Assembly: GCA_002381865.1 (NCBI GenBank)
Contig: DFYO01000076.1
Coordinates: 13,238 to 77,237, forward strand
DNA from: Clostridiales bacterium UBA4080
GTDB taxonomy: Bacteria; Bacillota; Clostridia; Lachnospirales; Vallitaleaceae
Direction: 5' to 3'
Length of the DNA stretch: 64,000 nt
The notes beneath the pieces were generated by a model. The model was given only the letters and a program-made list of their open reading frames with translations, was not told where the DNA came from and searched no databases. How positions within the stretch are numbered: position 1 is the stretch's first letter; each line of letters opens with the position of its first letter. This document shows positions 8,296 to 16,770 of this stretch, in pieces. Made by a program: the position numbers and the translations under genes.

Positions 8296-9582
8296 ATGCT
8301 TAAGAAACTTCATTCAGTCGTACTGGATAAGGATAAGTGTATAGGCTGTACTGACTGTATTAAAAGATGTCCGACAGAAGCAATAAGAGTTAGAGATTCA
8401 AAAGCTGTAATTACTGAAGAGCGCTGTATTGATTGCGGAATGTGCATAAGAGTATGCAGAAATCAAGCTAAAAAAGCAAGTACAGATCGTTTTGACCGTA
8501 TACATTATTATGAATACAAGGTTGCAATTGTTGCACCAACTCTATATTCACAATTTAAAAATGTTTATGACCCTAATCTTATTTTAACTGGCGTTAAAAG
8601 ACTAGGGTTTGATGAGGTTTTTGAGGTTGCAGAGGCCGCTGAGATAATTAGTAATTATTCAAATGAAATAATCTCTGCCAACATAACTAGAAAACCTGTA
8701 ATTTCTAGTGCCTGTCCAGCAGTAGTAAGATTAATACAAATGAGATTTCCTTCATTAATTCCAAATTTGATGCCAGTAATATCTCCAATGGAAGCAACTG
8801 CAAGATATGCAAGAAATTATTTATCTAAGCAGGGAATGCCTAAGGAAAAGATTGGAATATTTTTCATATCGCCCTGTGCAGCAAAGGTAACTGATACAAG
8901 GAACCCTTCTGTGGTAAAAGAATCCTGTGTTGATGGTGTAATATCGATTAAAGAAATCTATGTTCGTTTATTAAGTGAAATAAAAAAAATTAAAGAGCCA
9001 GAAATTCTTATGACCAGTTCGTACCAAGGTATAAGCTGGGCTAAAATTGGAGGAGAAGGCAGTAATACAAAGCTGGATGATTATATTTCAGTAGACGGAA
9101 TTGAAAATGTGATTAATGTATTAGAAAGAATAGAAGATAATAAAGCAGAGGTTGATTTTGTTGAATGTCTTGCATGTATAAACGGATGCTTAGGTGGGCC
9201 TTTAGCTGTTGAGGATGCTTATGTTGCTGTAAATAATTTTGATAAGGTTAAAAAACATATTAATGAAAATTGCAAATTAAGAGATATTTCCTTATATAAT
9301 AAAGAGTTATCTTTAGATTGGGAAAAACCCCTTAAAAGAATTCAGGTTCACATGCTTGATAATGATAAAAATAAAGCATTGGAAAAGGTTGAGTTATTGG
9401 AAAATATTTTCGAGACACTTCCGCAGATAGATTGTGGCTCCTGCGGAGCTCCTACCTGCAGAGCTTTAGCAGAAGATATTGTAAGAGGTAAAGCTAAAAT
9501 TGATGATTGTATTATTATGCTCAGAAAAGAATACAATAAAATAATTCAAGAAAATATTCCAAAATATATTAAAAATATTTAG
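8296..9582 (+). CDS. Putative sensory [FeFe]-hydrogenase with C-terminal 4Fe-4S domain
   Basis: 428 residues. Two N-terminal 4Fe-4S ferredoxin clusters (Cys15-18-21-25 and Cys44-47-50-54) precede an H-cluster domain. The four H-cluster ligands are present: Cys140 in SSACPA, Cys194 in SPCAAK, and Cys294 and Cys298 in CLACINGCLGG. The residue before Cys140, normally the proton-transfer cysteine of TSCCPxW, is Ala139. Loss of that cysteine is known from sensory (HydS-type) enzymes such as that of Thermotoga maritima. A C-terminal CGSCGAPTC domain (Cys380, 383, 388, 405) is like those of RnfB and CODH partners. There is no PAS domain; signalling probably goes through the adjacent HATPase and DRTGG proteins. 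GGAGGAAT precedes the ATG. Confidence 0.85.
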   Translation: MLKKLHSVVLDKDKCIGCTDCIKRCPTEAIRVRDSKAVITEERCIDCGMCIRVCRNQAKKASTDRFDRIHYYEYKVAIVAPTLYSQFKNVYDPNLILTGVKRLGFDEVFEVAEAAEIISNYSNEIISANITRKPVISSACPAVVRLIQMRFPSLIPNLMPVISPMEATARYARNYLSKQGMPKEKIGIFFISPCAAKVTDTRNPSVVKESCVDGVISIKEIYVRLLSEIKKIKEPEILMTSSYQGISWAKIGGEGSNTKLDDYISVDGIENVINVLERIEDNKAEVDFVECLACINGCLGGPLAVEDAYVAVNNFDKVKKHINENCKLRDISLYNKELSLDWEKPLKRIQVHMLDNDKNKALEKVELLENIFETLPQIDCGSCGAPTCRALAEDIVRGKAKIDDCIIMLRKEYNKIIQENIPKYIKNI

Positions 9583-9612
9583 GATTAATTAAACATTAGG
9601 AGGAACAATACT

Positions 9613-9945
9613 ATGTTAGTTAAAGATATTGCCGAAAGAAAAGAATTTAAATCAGTTACTGGTGAAACTGGCTTTGAGAGAGCTGTAACAGCAGGCTTTG
9701 TTGGTGATTTACTTAGCGTTGTTATGGGTAAAGCGAAGGAAGGTAGTGTGTGGACAACAATACAAGGGCATATGAACATTGTTGCAGTTGCAACCTTGGT
9801 TGGAATACCATGTGTTATTGTTTCGGAGGCTTTTGAGGTTGAGGAAGATACTATTAACAAAGCTATAGAAGAGGATATTTGTATTTTAACAACAGATTTG
9901 TCTTCATATGATACTGTTTCAATACTTAAGGATATGGGCATATAG
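9613..9945 (+). CDS. DRTGG-domain protein (second of two)
   Basis: 110 residues, a second single-domain protein of the same type as the one at 7523 but divergent. Readable features are the repeated pattern TAGFVGDLLSVVMGKAKEGS, IPCVIVSEAFEVEED and a C-terminal ILTTDLSSYDTVSIL that parallels ILATDHTLYTASALL in the first copy. This suggests both bind a similar ligand or partner. AGGAGGAAC precedes the ATG. It lies 30 bases after the hydrogenase gene and before the second HATPase gene. Confidence 0.72.
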   Translation: MLVKDIAERKEFKSVTGETGFERAVTAGFVGDLLSVVMGKAKEGSVWTTIQGHMNIVAVATLVGIPCVIVSEAFEVEEDTINKAIEEDICILTTDLSSYDTVSILKDMGI

Positions 9946-10002
9946 TTTATGCTCTGATAAATCATTAAATGCTTATTGCATAGAACAAGGAAGGGTAGAA
10001 AA

Positions 10003-10551
10003 ATGATGAAAGAATTGTCCTTGCATATTCTGGATATTGCACAAAATAGTGTAAGAGCTAAGGCTAGCGATGTAAAAATCGTTGTAAAAGAGCTTGTTGA
10101 CGCTAATATTTTCGAATTTTATATTGAAGATAATGGAAGCGGTATTCCGGATGAGATTTTTAAAACGATAAAGGATCCTTTTACGACTTCTAGAACTACC
10201 AGAAAGGTAGGGCTGGGTATTCCGTTTCTTAATAATACCTGTCTTGCTTGCGGAGGGGATTTGATTATTACTACAAAAATCAATGAGGGCACTAAGCTTC
10301 TAGCCACTATGTTCTATGATCATATAGATCGTCCGCCTCTAGGAGATATTGTTTCTACAATAGTCGGACTGATTACCTCAAATGAAGAAATTGAAATTTC
10401 GTATACTCATTGGTACAACAACCAGAGCTTTGAATTTTCTACTTCTGAAATAAAAGAGGTACTAGGTGATATGTCATTAGCGGATATACGTATTTATAGA
10501 TGGATGATGGATTTTGTTAAAGAAAATCTTGAAGAAATCAAAAACGCATAG
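10003..10551 (+). CDS. HATPase-domain protein (GHKL ATPase, second of the cluster)
   Basis: 182 residues. The N-terminal two thirds are a histidine-kinase-type ATPase: N-box HILDIAQNSVRAKA (Asn15), G1 box EDNGSGIPD (Asp43), an F-box-like DPFTTSRT and a G2 box VGLGIPFLNN (69-76). There is no dimerisation/phosphoacceptor domain. The last 80 residues are an unrecognised tail with SLADIRIYRWMMDF. The start at 10003 follows AAGGAAGGG; an in-frame TTG at 9976 has no ribosome binding site. Likely the output or partner kinase of the hydrogenase sensor. Confidence 0.78.
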   Translation: MMKELSLHILDIAQNSVRAKASDVKIVVKELVDANIFEFYIEDNGSGIPDEIFKTIKDPFTTSRTTRKVGLGIPFLNNTCLACGGDLIITTKINEGTKLLATMFYDHIDRPPLGDIVSTIVGLITSNEEIEISYTHWYNNQSFEFSTSEIKEVLGDMSLADIRIYRWMMDFVKENLEEIKNA

Positions 10552-10716
10552 GCTATCATCGAAAAAAAAGTATTATATTAACAAAAATTAATAATGAGTT
10601 TATTGTCTATCTGTTTATGGTTAGGATTTTATAAAAATGTCGTGTATTAAAAAAATATTCTAATTAATTGAGAAGAAAAAAATTATTATTATCATTTGTT
10701 AATCTTGTAACGGGTA

Positions 10717-10745
10717 TTGTGTCTACAGAACTTCTGTAGTATAAT
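10717..10745 (+). promoter_or_regulatory. rnf operon promoter with palindromic operator filling the spacer
   Basis: TTGTGT (10717-10722) and a perfect TATAAT (10740-10745) are separated by exactly 17 bases. Those 17 bases (10723-10739) are a perfect odd palindrome, CTACAGAA-C-TTCTGTAG. A dimeric regulator bound there would sit between the -35 and -10 boxes. The start codon of rnfC is 58 bases further on. Confidence 0.75.
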
Positions 10746-10802
10746 ACATAAGAATTTGCCATTTTATGGCAATATTAATATTTTGAAATGGGGGTCTAGT
10801 TA

Positions 10803-12125
10803 ATGAGCGCATTAACTTTTAAACGAGGCATTCACCCGAATGAGTCAAAGCATTTAACTGAACACAAGGCAATTAATACTATCCTGCCTACAGGAGATCT
10901 TGTGTACCCAATGGTTCAGCATATTGGTGCACCATGTAAACCAATTGTTGCTAAGGGAGATTATGTGTTTGCCGGTCAGAAAATCGGTGAAGCTCAAGGG
11001 TTCATTTCTTCGCCAATACATAGCAGTGTTTCTGGTATTGTGAAAAACGTAACGGAAGTACTTCATCCAAACGGATTTAAGTGTGAAGCTGTTATCGTTG
11101 AAAACGATGAGAAATATGCTGTGCTTGATTCAATTGTGCAAAGAACAAATGTTGAAAGCCTTTCTAAGGAAGAAATTATTGAAATTGTTAAGGAAGCTGG
11201 TATCGTTGGTATGGGTGGCGCAGGTTTTCCAACTTATGTAAAACTATCTCCTCCTGCTGACAAAAAAATTGACCACATTATTTTAAATGGTGCAGAATGT
11301 GAGCCTTTTATTACATCTGACCATAGAATTATGTTGGAAGAAACTGATAAGATTATTTTAGGCTTACAGTTAATCTTGAAAATATTCCCAGAAGCTAAGG
11401 GTTATATAGGAATAGAGGATAATAAGCCAGATGCAATTAAAGTACTTCAAGATGCTACAAAGGATATTGACAATATTGAGGTATCAGTAGTTAAGTCAAA
11501 ATATCCTCAAGGAGCAGAAAAACAATTAATATACTCAATAACTAAAAGAGAAGTTCCTTCAGGCGGCTTGCCAGCTGATGTCGGATGTATTGTTCAAAAC
11601 ATTGACACAGTTGTAGCTATTTGGAGAGCAGTATACGAAGGTATGCCTCTTGTTAGAAGAGTTGTAACAGTATCAGGTGGTGCAATTAAGGATCCACAAA
11701 ACTTTCAGGTTAAGCTTGGAGTGTCCTACAGAGAGCTTATTGAAGCTGCCGGAGGATTTACTGAAGAACCAGCTAAGGTTATCTCAGGTGGTCCAATGAT
11801 GGGATTTGCAATGTACTCAATTGATGCGCCTGTTATAAAAGGTACTTCTTCAATATTATGTCTCACAAAAAATGAGGTAAGTGTTGAAGAAGAGAAAAAC
11901 TGTATTCGTTGCGGAAAATGTGCTACATATTGTCCGATGAATCTACAGCCAATCGAGTTAAATAAATACTCGCTTGTTGGAGAAACTGAAAACTTCGAAA
12001 AATACAGAGGAATGGATTGTATCGAATGTGGAGCTTGCTCTTATGTATGTCCATCAAAAAGACATTTACTGCAATCTATCAGAACAGGTAAAAAAGCTGT
12101 ACTAGCAAACAGAAAAAAGAGCTAA
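10803..12125 (+). CDS. rnfC: Electron transport complex subunit RnfC
   Basis: 440 residues. RnfC is the peripheral subunit of the Rnf complex that exchanges electrons with NAD+/NADH through FMN; the complex couples ferredoxin:NAD+ electron transfer to Na+ or H+ export. The dinucleotide/FMN region is GMGGAGFPTYVKLSPP with NGAECEPF after it. Two 4Fe-4S clusters follow near the C-terminus (Cys367-370-373-377 and Cys406-409-412-416). It is first in the standard order C-D-G-E-A-B and directly downstream of the palindrome-bearing promoter. A G-rich ribosome binding site precedes the ATG. Confidence 0.97.
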   Translation: MSALTFKRGIHPNESKHLTEHKAINTILPTGDLVYPMVQHIGAPCKPIVAKGDYVFAGQKIGEAQGFISSPIHSSVSGIVKNVTEVLHPNGFKCEAVIVENDEKYAVLDSIVQRTNVESLSKEEIIEIVKEAGIVGMGGAGFPTYVKLSPPADKKIDHIILNGAECEPFITSDHRIMLEETDKIILGLQLILKIFPEAKGYIGIEDNKPDAIKVLQDATKDIDNIEVSVVKSKYPQGAEKQLIYSITKREVPSGGLPADVGCIVQNIDTVVAIWRAVYEGMPLVRRVVTVSGGAIKDPQNFQVKLGVSYRELIEAAGGFTEEPAKVISGGPMMGFAMYSIDAPVIKGTSSILCLTKNEVSVEEEKNCIRCGKCATYCPMNLQPIELNKYSLVGETENFEKYRGMDCIECGACSYVCPSKRHLLQSIRTGKKAVLANRKKS

Positions 12126-12149
12126 TAAAAAGCTAAGGAGGAAAAAAAC

Positions 12150-13091
12150 GTGTCTGAATTATTTGTTGTATCTTCATCACCTCATGTTCGCTCAAAAGAG
12201 AATGTTCAATCTGTGATGAGAGATGTTGTAATCGCGTTATTACCAGCAACTGCTTTTGGAGTTTACAACTTTGGACTTGATGCACTTATCGTAATTTTAC
12301 TTTGTGTAGCAAGCTCAGTTGGAGCAGAGGCTTTATATCAAAAAATCACCAAACAGGCTGTTACAGTTAATGATTTTAGTGCTGTAATCACAGGTCTTTT
12401 ATTAGGACTTAACTTACCACATACTGTACCTTTTTGGATTCCTATTATGGGTAGTGTAGTAGCAATTATTATTGTTAAGCAGCTATTTGGAGGTTTAGGT
12501 CAAAACTTTATGAATCCGGCACTTGGAGCAAGAGCATTCCTTTTGATTTCTTTTGCAGGATACATGACTAATTGGGAGCTTGACGGAGTAGCAACTGCAA
12601 CGCCTCTTGCTATATTAAAGGCTGAATCAGCGGCAGGTCTTGTTCAAGCTAATACTTGGGACTTGTTTATTGGAAGCATTGGTGGTTGTATAGGTGAAAC
12701 TTCAGCTATTGCACTCCTTATTGGAGGAGCTTATCTTTTAATAAGAAAGGTTATTGATTGGAGAATTCCTTTTACTTATATACTAACAGTTGCTATTATG
12801 GCCGGATTATTAGGTGGAAACGGCTTTAATACAAATGACGTATTATTCCATATACTTTCAGGTGGTCTTTTAATCGGAGCCTTCTTTATGGCTACAGATT
12901 ATGCATCTTCACCGATATCTAATACAGGTAAAATTATTATGGGTATTGGATGCGGTGTTCTTACAATGCTAATTAGATTATATGGCGGATATCCAGAGGG
13001 TGTAAGCTTTGCTATCATTATTATGAATCTATTTGTTCCTCTTATTGATAGATTTACAGTACCAAAAGTATTTGGGGAGGTGTCCAAATAA
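12150..13091 (+). CDS. rnfD: Electron transport complex subunit RnfD
   Basis: 313 residues, an integral membrane protein with several hydrophobic helices, homologous to NqrB. It carries FMN bound covalently to a threonine; the corresponding site here is DGVATATPLA, around Thr149-Thr151. The start is GTG, supported by AAGGAGG ending about ten bases upstream. Its stop overlaps the start of rnfG (TAATG), which indicates coupled translation. Confidence 0.95.
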   Translation: MSELFVVSSSPHVRSKENVQSVMRDVVIALLPATAFGVYNFGLDALIVILLCVASSVGAEALYQKITKQAVTVNDFSAVITGLLLGLNLPHTVPFWIPIMGSVVAIIIVKQLFGGLGQNFMNPALGARAFLLISFAGYMTNWELDGVATATPLAILKAESAAGLVQANTWDLFIGSIGGCIGETSAIALLIGGAYLLIRKVIDWRIPFTYILTVAIMAGLLGGNGFNTNDVLFHILSGGLLIGAFFMATDYASSPISNTGKIIMGIGCGVLTMLIRLYGGYPEGVSFAIIIMNLFVPLIDRFTVPKVFGEVSK

Positions 13092-13660
13092 TGAAAGAAA
13101 CTATTAAAAATGCTCTTATATTATTTGTAATCGCTCTTATTGCTAGTATAATGCTAGCCTTTGCATCACAGCTTACTGCTGAGCCAATTGCTATACAAAA
13201 GGCAAAGCAAAGAGACGAAGCCTTTGCAACTGTAATTCCAAATGCAACCTTTGAAGAGGTTAAGGGCAAAGACTTAACAAGCTATGATAAAATTAATGCT
13301 ATCTATGCTGCAAAAGCAGAGGGTAAAATTGTTGGATATACCTTTAAAATGACTACAAATGATGGTTATAGCGCAGGTTTAGAAATGGTAGTAGGTTTAA
13401 CTGTAGATGGGAAAATTTCAGGTATTGATGTTATCAAGCATTCCGAAACTCCTGGACTAGGAGCTAAGGCTGATGAGCCTGAGTTCAAGGGTGAATTTGC
13501 TGGAAAAGCTATGGCTGAATTAAAGGTAGTTAAGGGAGCGGCTTCAGCAGAAAATGAAATTGCTTCAATAGGTGGTTCAACTATTACCTCTAAAGCAGTT
13601 ACCGGTGCTGTAAATCAAGCAATAGAATGCTATAACAATGAATTAAAGGAGGGTAACTAA
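13091..13660 (+). CDS. rnfG: Electron transport complex subunit RnfG
   Basis: 189 residues. One N-terminal membrane helix (about residues 7-26) anchors an outside-facing FMN-binding domain. The flavinylation motif, usually SGAT-x-T/S, is GGSTITSKAV here, so Thr164 should carry the FMN phosphoester. PGLGAKAD is the conserved loop before it. It overlaps rnfD at its start and rnfE at its end by single-base TAATG junctions. Confidence 0.95.
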   Translation: MKETIKNALILFVIALIASIMLAFASQLTAEPIAIQKAKQRDEAFATVIPNATFEEVKGKDLTSYDKINAIYAAKAEGKIVGYTFKMTTNDGYSAGLEMVVGLTVDGKISGIDVIKHSETPGLGAKADEPEFKGEFAGKAMAELKVVKGAASAENEIASIGGSTITSKAVTGAVNQAIECYNNELKEGN

Positions 13661-14259
13661 TGGGTACTATAATTGAAAGATTGAAAAACGGTATTATCAC
13701 TGAAAACCCAACCTTTATTCAGGTATTAGGAATGTGTCCTACACTGGCAGTTACTACTTCAGCGGTTAATGGTATTGGTATGGGACTTGCAACTACAGTT
13801 GTATTAATGGGCTCTAACGTTGTTATCTCAATGCTAAAGAATATTATTCCGGATAAAGTAAGAATTCCAGCTTTTATTGTTGTAATTGCAACCTTTGTTA
13901 CCTTAATTGATATGCTTTTACAAGCTTATGTACCAAGTTTATATGACGCATTAGGCTTATTTATTCCTCTTATTGTTGTTAACTGTGTAGTTTTAGGACG
14001 TGCAGAGGCTTATGCTTCTAAAAATTCCGTATGGAAATCATTATGGGATGGAATTGGAAACGGCTTAGGCTTTACAATTTCCTTAGCAATAATCGGAATA
14101 GTAAGAGAAATTCTTGGTTCTGGAAAAGCATTTGGCAATGTAGTAATGCCAGCAGCCTTTGAACCAATTACAATTTTAGTTTTGGCACCTGGTGCATTTA
14201 TAGTTTTAGGACTATTATTTGCAGTTTTCAACTACTTTACAGCAAAAGCTAAAGCATAA
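13660..14259 (+). CDS. rnfE: Electron transport complex subunit RnfE
   Basis: 199 residues, about six membrane helices. Homologous to NqrD. The conserved half-site cysteines are in LGMCPTLAVTTSA and NCVVLGRAEA; in Rnf and Nqr structures the equivalent cysteines of the two paralogous subunits together hold an intramembrane 2Fe-2S cluster. Starts within the rnfG stop codon and is followed by rnfA after 11 bases. Confidence 0.95.
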   Translation: MGTIIERLKNGIITENPTFIQVLGMCPTLAVTTSAVNGIGMGLATTVVLMGSNVVISMLKNIIPDKVRIPAFIVVIATFVTLIDMLLQAYVPSLYDALGLFIPLIVVNCVVLGRAEAYASKNSVWKSLWDGIGNGLGFTISLAIIGIVREILGSGKAFGNVVMPAAFEPITILVLAPGAFIVLGLLFAVFNYFTAKAKA

Positions 14260-14270
14260 GGAGGGACAAA

Positions 14271-14846
14271 ATGGATTTATTATTATTATTTTTAAGTGCT
14301 ATTATTGTTAACAATGTCGTTTTGTCAAGATTCTTAGGAATTTGTCCTTTTCTTGGCGTATCAAAAAGGGTTGAAACTTCAGTTGGAATGGGTATGGCTG
14401 TAACCTTTGTAATTACTATGGCGTCTGCAATTTCTTATGCTGTATACAAGCTTATTTTAGACCCTATGAACATTGAATATTTATCAACTATTACCTTTAT
14501 TCTTGTAATTGCATCCCTGGTACAATTTGTAGAAATGGTTATTCAAAAGACCAGTCCTTCATTATATCAGGCGTTGGGAGTTTTCTTACCACTAATCACT
14601 ACAAACTGTGCGGTTTTAGGTGTTGCGGTAAGTAATATGACAAATAACTATTCATTAATTCAGAGCTTAGTTGCAGGTGTAGGTACTTCTTTAGGATTTA
14701 CATTAGCGATTGTATTAATGGCTGGAATTAGAGAAAGAATCGAATATAATAATGTACCAAAGCCTTTTAAAGGTTATCCTATTGTATTACTAACAGCGGG
14801 CTTAATGGCAATTGCATTTTTAGGCTTTACTGGATTAATCAAGTAG
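14271..14846 (+). CDS. rnfA: Electron transport complex subunit RnfA
   Basis: 191 residues, about six membrane helices, paralogue of RnfE with opposite topology and homologous to NqrE. LGICPFLGVSK and TTNCAVLGVAV hold its two conserved cysteines, the second half of the intramembrane iron-sulfur site. AAGGAGGG lies just before the ATG. Fifth gene of the operon. Confidence 0.96.
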   Translation: MDLLLLFLSAIIVNNVVLSRFLGICPFLGVSKRVETSVGMGMAVTFVITMASAISYAVYKLILDPMNIEYLSTITFILVIASLVQFVEMVIQKTSPSLYQALGVFLPLITTNCAVLGVAVSNMTNNYSLIQSLVAGVGTSLGFTLAIVLMAGIRERIEYNNVPKPFKGYPIVLLTAGLMAIAFLGFTGLIK

Positions 14847-14861
14847 ATTGGAGGGTTAGTC

Positions 14862-15665
14862 GTGGATATAAATAATATTATCAATGCAGCAATTGCAATT
14901 GGAGGCTTAGGTCTGTTATTTGGAATCGGGCTTGGAATTGCAGCTATTAAGTTTGCTGTAGAAGTAGATCCGTTGGTACCGGTTGTTAGAAATTTACTAC
15001 CTGGTGCAAACTGTGGCGGATGTGGATTTGCTGGCTGTGATGCCTTTGCAAATGCAATTGTAAAAGGCGAAGCAAGACCAAACGGATGTCCTGTTAACAA
15101 TGACGATAATGCTGCAGAAATTGCAAAAGTAATGGGACAAGAGGTGGTTGTCGGTGAAAAAACCTCAGCCTTTGTAAAATGTAATGGTACCTGTGAAAAT
15201 GCAAGTGAGAAGTATGAGTACTATGGTATTAAGGATTGTGTAGCTGCATCATATCTTCAAGGCTCAGGCGCTAAGGGATGTACCTATGGATGTCTTGGAC
15301 TTGGAAGCTGTTTTAACGTATGTATGTTTGATGCTATTACAATTGAAGATGGTATTGCATATATTAACGAAGAAAAATGTGTTTCCTGTGGAGCATGTGT
15401 TGACGCTTGTCCTAAGAACTTAATTGAAATTATCAAGGTAGCTGCTAAGGTAAAAGTAAATTGTTCCTCAAAGGACAAAGGTAAGGAAGCTAAAGAGAAT
15501 TGTAAGGTTGCTTGTATTGGATGTGGAATTTGTGTTAAGCAATGTGAGTTTGATGCAATTAAAGTCACTGACAATCTTGCGAAAATTGATTATGACAAAT
15601 GTACAAACTGTGGAAAATGTGCAGAAAAATGTCCAACTAAAGCGATTCAAAATTTATTGGCATAG
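14862..15665 (+). CDS. rnfB: Electron transport complex subunit RnfB (multi-cluster ferredoxin)
   Basis: 267 residues. An N-terminal membrane helix is followed by a four-cysteine FeS domain (CGGCGFAGCDAFA and the Cys of PNGCPV), then several 4Fe-4S motifs including CVSCGACVDACP, CIGCGICVKQC and CTNCGKCAEKCP. RnfB is the likely entry point for electrons from reduced ferredoxin. The start is GTG at 14862 with GGAGGG at 14850-14855. Last gene of the operon; a terminator follows. Confidence 0.96.
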   Translation: MDINNIINAAIAIGGLGLLFGIGLGIAAIKFAVEVDPLVPVVRNLLPGANCGGCGFAGCDAFANAIVKGEARPNGCPVNNDDNAAEIAKVMGQEVVVGEKTSAFVKCNGTCENASEKYEYYGIKDCVAASYLQGSGAKGCTYGCLGLGSCFNVCMFDAITIEDGIAYINEEKCVSCGACVDACPKNLIEIIKVAAKVKVNCSSKDKGKEAKENCKVACIGCGICVKQCEFDAIKVTDNLAKIDYDKCTNCGKCAEKCPTKAIQNLLA

Positions 15666-15701
15666 TATTTTTTTAAGATTAGGTTTTAGTTATTATAGTT
15701 C

Positions 15702-15738
15702 AAGAGCTGTTACACAAAATGTGTAGCAGTTCTTTTTA
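15702..15738 (+). terminator. Terminator of the rnf operon
   Basis: A 15-bp stem, AAGAGCTGTTACACA (15702-15716) with TGTGTAGCAGTTCTT (15720-15734), contains two G-U pairs and a three-base loop, and is followed by a T-rich run. Confidence 0.88.
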
Positions 15739-15817
15739 TTTTATATGTACAAAAACTAAGCCTTGTGTTAAAATTATTTTGATTTAAAACACAAAAAACA
15801 ATCTGAAAGGAGAAGAA

Positions 15818-16084
15818 ATGGCTGCAAATCGAAACGGAAGAAAGAATGAATGGACGCTGTTTTTTCTTGTATTAGCTGGAATTGTACTTGGAGGCTTTTT
15901 GGGAAAACTTGCTACTGACATAAGCTTTTTGAAATGGCTGAATTTTGGTTATGATTTTGGCATGGACAACCCATTAACAATTAACCTGAAAATTCTTTAT
16001 CTGCAATTCAAAATAATGCTCTCGATTAATATTGCTAGCATTGCTGGTATTGCAATTGCTATTTTTATTTACCGAAAAATTTAA
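15818..16084 (+). CDS. Small two-helix membrane protein, DUF4321 type
   Basis: 88 residues with two hydrophobic helices (about 14-34 and 66-85) separated by a short loop that contains FGYDFGMDNPLTINL. This matches the DUF4321 proteins commonly found just before maf and radC in Clostridia; their function is not known. AAAGGAG precedes the ATG. It begins the block of cell-shape genes. Confidence 0.75.
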   Translation: MAANRNGRKNEWTLFFLVLAGIVLGGFLGKLATDISFLKWLNFGYDFGMDNPLTINLKILYLQFKIMLSINIASIAGIAIAIFIYRKI

Positions 16085-16122
16085 TATTTGCGTTTAAAGT
16101 CTATTTATGTTTTAGGAGAACT

Positions 16123-16716
16123 ATGAAAAATATAATTTTAGCTTCTTCTTCACCTAGAAGAATGGATATAATGAATGAGCTTAAAATACCTTTTAAGGTT
16201 AGGATAAGTGATGTCAATGAATCCGAATATACAAATTATAATCCTGTTGAATTAGTAAAAATATTAGCAGAAAAAAAAGCTCAAAATGTAATAAAACCTC
16301 AAGATAAAAATGCTATAGTTATAGGTGCAGATACAGTTGTTTCCTATAATTCTTCAATTATAGGAAAGCCTGCAAACTATGATTTGGCATTTGAATATTT
16401 AAAGCTATTAAGCGGAAAAACTCATTCTGTCTATACTGGAATAGCAATTATTGATACGAAAACTAATATCAGCTATATTGACTATTGTGAAACAAAGGTA
16501 ACTATGAGAGAATATAGTGACGCCGAAATAATAAGTTATATTAACACAAAAGAGCCCTTTGGCAAAGCAGGTGCTTATGCCATTCAAGGAATCGGTGCTG
16601 TATTTGTAAAACAAATACACGGAGACTATTCTAATGTAGTCGGGCTTCCCATTTCTAAACTGATTGAAGGCTTCAAAGTATTAAATATTGACTACTTCAA
16701 TTCTTTTCACAATTAA
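16123..16716 (+). CDS. maf: Maf-like nucleotide pyrophosphatase
   Basis: 197 residues. Family motifs are LASSSPRRMDI at the N-terminus, IGADTVV, IGKP and the C-terminal FGKAGAYAIQG. Maf proteins hydrolyse dTTP, UTP and modified nucleotides and are linked to septum control in Bacillus. It lies with radC and mreC, the usual context. Confidence 0.93.
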   Translation: MKNIILASSSPRRMDIMNELKIPFKVRISDVNESEYTNYNPVELVKILAEKKAQNVIKPQDKNAIVIGADTVVSYNSSIIGKPANYDLAFEYLKLLSGKTHSVYTGIAIIDTKTNISYIDYCETKVTMREYSDAEIISYINTKEPFGKAGAYAIQGIGAVFVKQIHGDYSNVVGLPISKLIEGFKVLNIDYFNSFHN

Positions 16717-16770
16717 TTACCGTTAAAAAGATGTAAAAACATCATATAATAATAAAACGGGGGAGAAAAA

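Noticed and set aside
10723..10739. Rex operator at the rnf promoter
   Set aside because: The palindrome does not match the TTGTTAA-n4-TTAACAA form expected for Rex.
15763..15794. Inverted repeat TTGTGTT/AACACAA upstream of the DUF4321 gene as an operator
   Set aside because: Arms are only seven bases with an 18-base gap in A+T-rich DNA; chance occurrence is likely.
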